Below, piece by piece: positions 59,573 through 64,000 of a stretch of 64,000 nucleotides of DNA. Every line of letters begins with the position of its first letter. The first letter of the stretch is position 1. Source of the stretch: an uncultured Clostridia bacterium (GTDB lineage Bacteria > Bacillota > Clostridia > Christensenellales > Borkfalkiaceae); the NCBI GenBank assembly GCA_945949395.1, contig CAMFEK010000004.1, positions 26,960-90,959 on the forward strand, read 5' to 3'. A model generated the notes under the pieces. It had not been told where the DNA came from and did not search any database. It saw only the letters and a list, made by a program, of their open reading frames with translations. Both the position numbers and the translations under genes were made by a program.

Positions 59573-60298
59573 ATGTCGGAAATCCAAATAAGAGATCTAA
59601 GCGTTACCTTCAAAAGTAAAAAGAGAGAAGTCTTGGCGCTGGACGAATTCAGCGCAACGTTTCAGGACGGAATGAACGTCATCGTCGGGTATTCGGGTTG
59701 CGGAAAGACAACTCTTTTAAGGTGCATAGCCGGACTTGAAAACTACGAGGGCGAGATAATTTTCGATGGGGAAGATTTAGATAACGTGCCCACGAAAGAC
59801 AGGAACTTTGCGTTTGTCGCGCAAAACTACGTGCTATATCCGAACTATACGGTATTTGAAAATATCGCATTTCCGCTAAAAATCATGCGGGCGAGCAGAG
59901 AAGAGATTACGGAAAGAGTGCGCGAAATGGCGGAAATACTCGATCTGACCGCGTGCTTAAACCGTAAACCCAAGCATATCTCGGGAGGACAGCAGCAACG
60001 CGTCGCAATTGCTCGCGCGTTGGTGAAAAATCCATCCGTTTGCCTTATGGACGAGCCTTTTTCCAATACGGACGATGTTACGCGCACGCATTCTGTAAGG
60101 TGGCTAAAGACCGCATTCGAAGCCAAGGGTTGTATGGGAATATATGTTACCCACGATTTTAAGGAGGCGCTTATGCTGGCGGATACTCTTTATGTAATGA
60201 ACGAAGGGAAACTGGAACTTGTCGGCACGCCCGATGAGGTCTATGAATCGGATAATCATGTGGTAAAGACGTTGAAGGAGAGTAGTTTGCTTTTATGA
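59573..60298 (+). CDS. Short sugar-type ABC transporter ATP-binding protein
   Basis: A 241-residue ATPase with Walker A GYSGCGKTT, Q-loop AQNYVLYPNYTV, signature SGGQQQR, Walker B VCLMDEPF and switch His in YVTHDF. It resembles the ATPase half of MalK/UgpC proteins but lacks the C-terminal TOBE regulatory domain. The usual SNLDAKLR after Walker B is changed to SNTDDVTRTHSVRW. The start at MSEIQIRD was chosen because the upstream part of the frame is low-complexity. It overlaps the next gene (ATGA). Possible partner of the importer at 37.6 kb or of the membrane proteins behind it. Confidence 0.82.
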   Translation: MSEIQIRDLSVTFKSKKREVLALDEFSATFQDGMNVIVGYSGCGKTTLLRCIAGLENYEGEIIFDGEDLDNVPTKDRNFAFVAQNYVLYPNYTVFENIAFPLKIMRASREEITERVREMAEILDLTACLNRKPKHISGGQQQRVAIARALVKNPSVCLMDEPFSNTDDVTRTHSVRWLKTAFEAKGCMGIYVTHDFKEALMLADTLYVMNEGKLELVGTPDEVYESDNHVVKTLKESSLLL

Positions 60299-60780
60299 CG
60301 AAGCGGTTATATTCCAAAGAAGATGTAGAAAAATTGAGCTCGCTTATGTGGAAATATGCGGCGCTTTGTATCGCACTCGTTGTGATAGCCGTAAACGTAA
60401 GCGTGATTTTCTGCTTTTTTGTGACCGACGACAATGCGAATATGCTGAAAAACATAAATATAATTTTATGTTCTGTCTTCGGCTGTGTAGCGCTGTATTT
60501 TCTGTTCAATGGCGTGACACCCGTTCGCGCCAAGAAAAATTATGTTGAAAAGATGCTCAATTCTCCCTGCAAAAAGGTGCGCGGCAGAGTGATAGATAAT
60601 GGAAAGGATATCACCGCCGTAAAACATATTACCCTTTCCGAGATACGACTAACGGATGAAAACGGCAAGGAACGGATACTGTACTGGGACAAGCAAATAG
60701 CTCTGCCCGAGTTTGCGTCTCATTTCGTCGAATTCGAGGTAGTCAATAATAAAATAGTCGGATACGGAGATGTGCAATGA
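60295..60780 (+). CDS. Small membrane protein with two helices, unknown function
   Basis: A 161-residue protein with two hydrophobic segments (about 19-42 and 51-73) and a C-terminal cytoplasmic beta-rich domain (VRGRVIDNGKDITAV, LTDENGKERILYWD). No family is recognised. It is translationally coupled (ATGA overlaps) to the ABC ATPase before it and to the gene behind it, so it belongs to that complex or its regulation. Confidence 0.65.
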   Translation: MTKRLYSKEDVEKLSSLMWKYAALCIALVVIAVNVSVIFCFFVTDDNANMLKNINIILCSVFGCVALYFLFNGVTPVRAKKNYVEKMLNSPCKKVRGRVIDNGKDITAVKHITLSEIRLTDENGKERILYWDKQIALPEFASHFVEFEVVNNKIVGYGDVQ

Positions 60781-61382
60781 AAGAGGTTTTGCACAGGATA
60801 GGAAGGGATATCTGGGCATACATTTCGTGTATTCTCGTTGTAGTGTTGGCGTGGAACTGTGTGTTCGGCGCAATCACGAAGATAAAGACTGAAGAGAAGG
60901 TCTGCGTTTTTATTGGAAGTTATTCTGCGAGCTTTGAAAAATACGAAGAACTCAATGCGGGCAGACCTGAATATTTAAGGAAAATTGAAGTCAATGCTTA
61001 TTCGGTGAACATCGGAATGTTTGCGGGTCTTTTAAGCGTATTTGGCTATGAGACGGGGGATATACTCATATTACCCGAAAAATATATTAACGAAGAGCAC
61101 TGTATCAGCTTATATGCAGAAATATCTGAGAAATACCGAGAGCAGTTCGAAAACATAGGATTCTATGATTTTGAAGGCAAGGCGTATGGCATAAAGATAC
61201 ATGATAAAGAAACGCACGAAAGCTTGATAGACTGTATCGACTTTGGCGAGGGTGAAAATGAAGAGAACTTTTATCTGCTATTCAATAAAAAATCTCTGCA
61301 CCTTGGCGATTTGTCTGACGAGAACAAACGAAACGATATGGATGGCGCGATAAAAGCAGCACAGAGGTTGTTGACGTTATGA
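60777..61382 (+). CDS. Membrane-anchored extracytoplasmic protein, unknown function
   Basis: A 201-residue protein with one N-terminal helix (about 12-33) and an acidic soluble part (VCVFIGSYSASFEKYEELN, GDILILPEKYINEEHC). The pattern is reminiscent of a small periplasmic-binding fold facing outside, but no family is recognised. It is coupled by ATGA overlaps to both neighbours. Confidence 0.6.
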   Translation: MKEVLHRIGRDIWAYISCILVVVLAWNCVFGAITKIKTEEKVCVFIGSYSASFEKYEELNAGRPEYLRKIEVNAYSVNIGMFAGLLSVFGYETGDILILPEKYINEEHCISLYAEISEKYREQFENIGFYDFEGKAYGIKIHDKETHESLIDCIDFGEGENEENFYLLFNKKSLHLGDLSDENKRNDMDGAIKAAQRLLTL

Positions 61383-62236
61383 GGAAAATGAAATGCACGA
61401 CAGAAGATTATACGGAAAAGGATTTCCCCGCAACGCGCAAGGATGTTTTTTTCGACTGTTACAGGGAACATTTTTCTCTTTTGTTCCGCATCGGATGTAT
61501 GTGTCTTGTGTTTTTAATTCCCGTTCTGCTTCTTGTCATGATGCGTGATTTATATATTATCACGGCGATCAGTGGGTTAAAAGAACAGACTGTTGAAAAT
61601 ATTGCAACGGTATATTATTGGGCCGATATGGTATTCGGATTGTTTCAGGTGCTCGCTATTACGTTGTTTGCGGTGTTGTTTGCAGGCGTAGCGCAGATAA
61701 TCCGTCAGATCTGCTGGAATGTGCCCGTGTTTTTCGGCGACGACCTTAAAAAGGGAATAAAAAGCAATGCTTTAAGGTTCGGCTTTACAGCATTTGTAAT
61801 AGCGTCAATAAGCTATATCCTCAATCTTTTCACCGCTTCGATAATAGTTTATATTTTGTTTGCGGTGTTTGCTGTATTTATTCTTCCCGTGGCGATATGG
61901 TTTGTACTGCAGGGGCTGTACTATAAACTGGGTGTTTCGGCAAGCGTAAAAAATGCCTTGTTGCTGTATTTAAGGACTGTTCCGTATACCATACTGTTGA
62001 TAGTATGCTCGGTCGTGCCATTCTGGCTGGTTATGAATACTATAACTTTGTTAATCGTAAAGTATCTCATATTTATCGCACTCGCACTGTTTTACATGGT
62101 TCCCATAACTTTGTGCTGGATTCTTTATGCACTGCATATATTCGATAAATATATAAACAAACAGCATTATCCCGAGATCTACCGCAAAGGTATGAGAAGG
62201 GAAACCGAGGCGGAGAAGAAGGAAGGGTTGTTTTGA
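61379..62236 (+). CDS. Multi-pass membrane protein, YesL/DUF624-like
   Basis: A 285-residue protein with five or six hydrophobic helices and a cytoplasmic C-terminus (KQHYPEIYRKGMRRETEAEKK). The layout resembles DUF624/YesL proteins that accompany sugar importers in Bacillota. It ends the four-gene unit started by the short ATPase. The family assignment rests on layout and context. Confidence 0.6.
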   Translation: MRKMKCTTEDYTEKDFPATRKDVFFDCYREHFSLLFRIGCMCLVFLIPVLLLVMMRDLYIITAISGLKEQTVENIATVYYWADMVFGLFQVLAITLFAVLFAGVAQIIRQICWNVPVFFGDDLKKGIKSNALRFGFTAFVIASISYILNLFTASIIVYILFAVFAVFILPVAIWFVLQGLYYKLGVSASVKNALLLYLRTVPYTILLIVCSVVPFWLVMNTITLLIVKYLIFIALALFYMVPITLCWILYALHIFDKYINKQHYPEIYRKGMRRETEAEKKEGLF

Positions 62237-62513
62237 GAATATTGATCATCCATCGCAGCGAACCCGATTATGTGAGCGCTTTGCTTACCGAAAATAGGTA
62301 AGGGAAGTTGAACTTCTTTTCAGACGCCTTATAGATTAAGTAGATGGTGAATGTTTTTGCAATTGCGTGCGTAACGACATGGAAACAGAAACTTATTTAA
62401 CCATATCATTGCGTGATCTCCCACGGTTTATGGTGAGGGGACAAAGCAGGGAGCTTAAAACGAAATAAATACGCATATATGCGGCAACTAAATAAAAACA
62501 AAGGAGCAAAAAG
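62237..62513. other. Gap before the second ABC ATPase
   Basis: No gene recognised. A short frame (ILIIHRSEPDYVSALL) ends at 62301 and may be a remnant. No clear promoter or terminator is seen. Confidence 0.4.
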
Positions 62514-63902
62514 ATGGCAGGATTAACGTTAAAACACATTTACAAGGTCTATCCCGGCAAGGGAAAGAAGGTCAAAAAGAAGGACGGCGAGGCGCAGCAG
62601 CGTAGCGGCGATTTCCTTGCGGTTAAAGATTTCAATATGGAAATCAAAGACGGCGAGTTTATCGTATTCGTAGGACCTTCCGGCTGCGGCAAATCTACGA
62701 CGCTCCGTATGATAGCAGGTCTTGAAGAAATCACTGCAGGTGAGCTATATATAGGCGATCGTCTTGTAAACGACGTAGAACCTAAGGATAGGGATATAGC
62801 AATGGTATTCCAGAACTACGCTCTGTACCCTCATATGATCGCACGCGATAACATCTCATTCGGTCTTAAGATGAGAAAAGTTCCCGTCGAAAGAAAGGAT
62901 AAGTTTGGAAAACCCATTCTTGCGATAGACAAGAAGAAGATAAAGGAATTACAACGCAGACTTTCGGGCGTGGAGGCAGACCTTACCTCGACCGAACTTG
63001 ACGACGAGTTGAAGACAAGTCTCGAATTAAAGAAGGCAAAGCTCGAAGAGGATTTGAAATATTATACCGAAACCCCCGTGCAGACCTATGAGTATAGGCG
63101 CATACCCAAGGCAGAGATAGCCGAAAAGGTAAAGTGGGCGGCAGAGGTATTGGGCGTTGAAGATTTGCTTGACAGCAAGCCCAAAGCAATGTCGGGCGGA
63201 CAGAGACAACGTATAGCTTTGGGACGAGCAATCGTGCGTGAACCCAAGGTAATGCTTTTGGACGAACCGCTTTCTAACCTCGACGCAAAGTTGAGGACTT
63301 CTATGAGAGCGGAAATCGTCAAACTTCACGACCAGCTCAAAACTACGTTCATCTACGTAACCCACGACCAGATTGAAGCAATGACGATGGGAACGAGAAT
63401 AGTGGTAATGAAGCTGGGCGTAGTACAACAAATAGACACACCTACAAACCTGTTCGATTTTCCCGAAAACAAGTTCGTGGCAGGATTTATCGGTACGCCG
63501 CAGATGAATTTCTTCGACGTAAAGATTAAGAAAGAAGGGGAACAGCTTGTAGTAACCTTTGTTAACGGTGAAACGCAGAGCTACAATCTTAAAAATATGC
63601 GGAAGATAGAGGAGAGTTACCTGGACGGTGAAGAGCACGAAGCGACGCTCGGTATAAGGGGAGAAAATATCATTCTTGACGACAGCGGACTTACGACGAC
63701 TCTTACTATCAAGGAAATACTCGGCAACACGACCCAGATGTTCGTAAAAATAGCTCCCGATGCATCGGATTGTATTGTATGCCTTTCCGAGCGCAACGAC
63801 ATAAAGGCAGGAGATGCTGTAAAAATCAAGTTTGACGAAAGAAAACTCCATTTCTTCGACAAGGAAACCGAACTTGCTATTATGTCGCGCGATAGAAGTT
63901 GA
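62514..63902 (+). CDS. msmX: MsmX/UgpC/MalK-type sugar ABC ATPase with a helical insertion
   Basis: A 462-residue ATPase energising sugar importers. It has Walker [12 protein letters not shown]-loop [10 protein letters not shown], signature SGGQRQR, Walker [17 protein letters not shown] and THDQIEAM, followed by a C-terminal TOBE domain (about 335-455). The family normally has about 370 residues. Here about 75 extra, highly charged helical residues (about 127-200, [18 protein letters not shown]) sit between the Q-loop region and the signature, in the helical subdomain that contacts permeases. Such multitask ATPases often serve several importers. SD is AAAGGAG. Confidence 0.9.
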   Translation: MAGLTLKHIYKVYPGKGKKVKKKDGEAQQRSGDFLAVKDFNMEIKDGEFIVFVGPSGCGKSTTLRMIAGLEEITAGELYIGDRLVNDVEPKDRDIAMVFQNYALYPHMIARDNISFGLKMRKVPVERKDKFGKPILAIDKKKIKELQRRLSGVEADLTSTELDDELKTSLELKKAKLEEDLKYYTETPVQTYEYRRIPKAEIAEKVKWAAEVLGVEDLLDSKPKAMSGGQRQRIALGRAIVREPKVMLLDEPLSNLDAKLRTSMRAEIVKLHDQLKTTFIYVTHDQIEAMTMGTRIVVMKLGVVQQIDTPTNLFDFPENKFVAGFIGTPQMNFFDVKIKKEGEQLVVTFVNGETQSYNLKNMRKIEESYLDGEEHEATLGIRGENIILDDSGLTTTLTIKEILGNTTQMFVKIAPDASDCIVCLSERNDIKAGDAVKIKFDERKLHFFDKETELAIMSRDRS

Positions 63903-63974
63903 GTTGTTTTGAATATTCGCCGTATTCAAGAATAAAGAACAGGACATCGCATTCTTAAAGGAGTTGAATTTGAT

Positions 63975-64000
63975 ATGATAGACGAAAGAGAATATACCTA
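63975..64000 (+). CDS. Start of a further gene, cut by the window end
   Basis: ATG with AAAGGAG 11 bases upstream, followed by eight codons (MIDEREYT). Too short to identify. Confidence 0.5.

Noticed and set aside
1-64000. tRNA or rRNA genes, including near the integrase
   Set aside because: No cloverleaf with a conserved T-arm (GGTTCGAAT-like) and no rRNA core sequence was seen. The integration target appears to be the guaA end instead.

Overview
The window looks like chromosomal DNA of an uncultured gut-type Clostridia (Bacillota). The supporting signs are strong AGGAGG-type ribosome binding sites, sigma-A-like TTGACA/TATAAT promoters, many lipoproteins with a cysteine lipobox, AgrC-type kinase and LytTR signalling, a sporulation sigma-K gene, a Tn916-type integrase and a dense set of plant-glycan hydrolases. 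I see no rRNA, tRNA or CRISPR array.

Region 1 (1-17.2 kb) is a signalling and surface-glycosidase locus. After a TSUP permease and a 23-residue small ORF come an acetylesterase lipoprotein, two LytTR response regulators, an AgrC-like histidine kinase, and two operons built around unusual GH3 enzymes. These GH3 proteins have the (beta/alpha)-barrel at the C-terminal end (inverted domain order) and a membrane helix at each end. The first is followed by a small four-helix membrane protein. In the second, the equivalent four helices are fused to the GH3 N-terminus. Lipoproteins of unknown function and an SGNH esterase sit between them. Five promoters here share a 17-bp box (AAACGACnGwTTTTGnC) placed 20 bp before the -35, which I read as the binding site of the LytTR regulators. 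An exonuclease III gene closes the region.

Region 2 (17.3-36.2 kb) is a composite of mobile DNA. It starts with an IS3 remnant and the last 14 codons of guaA (GMP synthase), a known integration target. A direct repeat of this guaA end and its downstream flank occurs again at 36.1 kb. Between the repeats lie a pair of unusual tyrosine recombinases (one with degenerate catalytic residues), a Tn916-like integration and regulation module with an operator-rich divergent promoter and a leader-peptide attenuator, an IS256 remnant, and a GC-richer 7.4-kb segment (26.7-34.1 kb). That segment is bounded by truncated genes and filled with dispersed repeats. It carries an AraC regulator, a third GH3/four-helix pair with its lipoprotein, and sigK. 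An hsdR remnant and a DUF4143 ATPase follow.

Region 3 (36.5-64 kb) is one long co-directional glycan-utilisation locus with a divergent AraC regulator. It encodes a sugar ABC importer (binding protein and two permeases), a GH43 lipoprotein, a CBM9-like lipoprotein, a very large repeat lipoprotein split by a frameshift, and GH3, GH42, GH31 and GH36 enzymes. It continues with a MORN-SGNH esterase, a nagA remnant, a short ABC ATPase with three membrane proteins, and a MalK/MsmX-type ATPase with a helical insertion. The enzyme set fits branched hemicellulose oligosaccharides carrying xylosyl, galactosyl and arabinosyl side groups.
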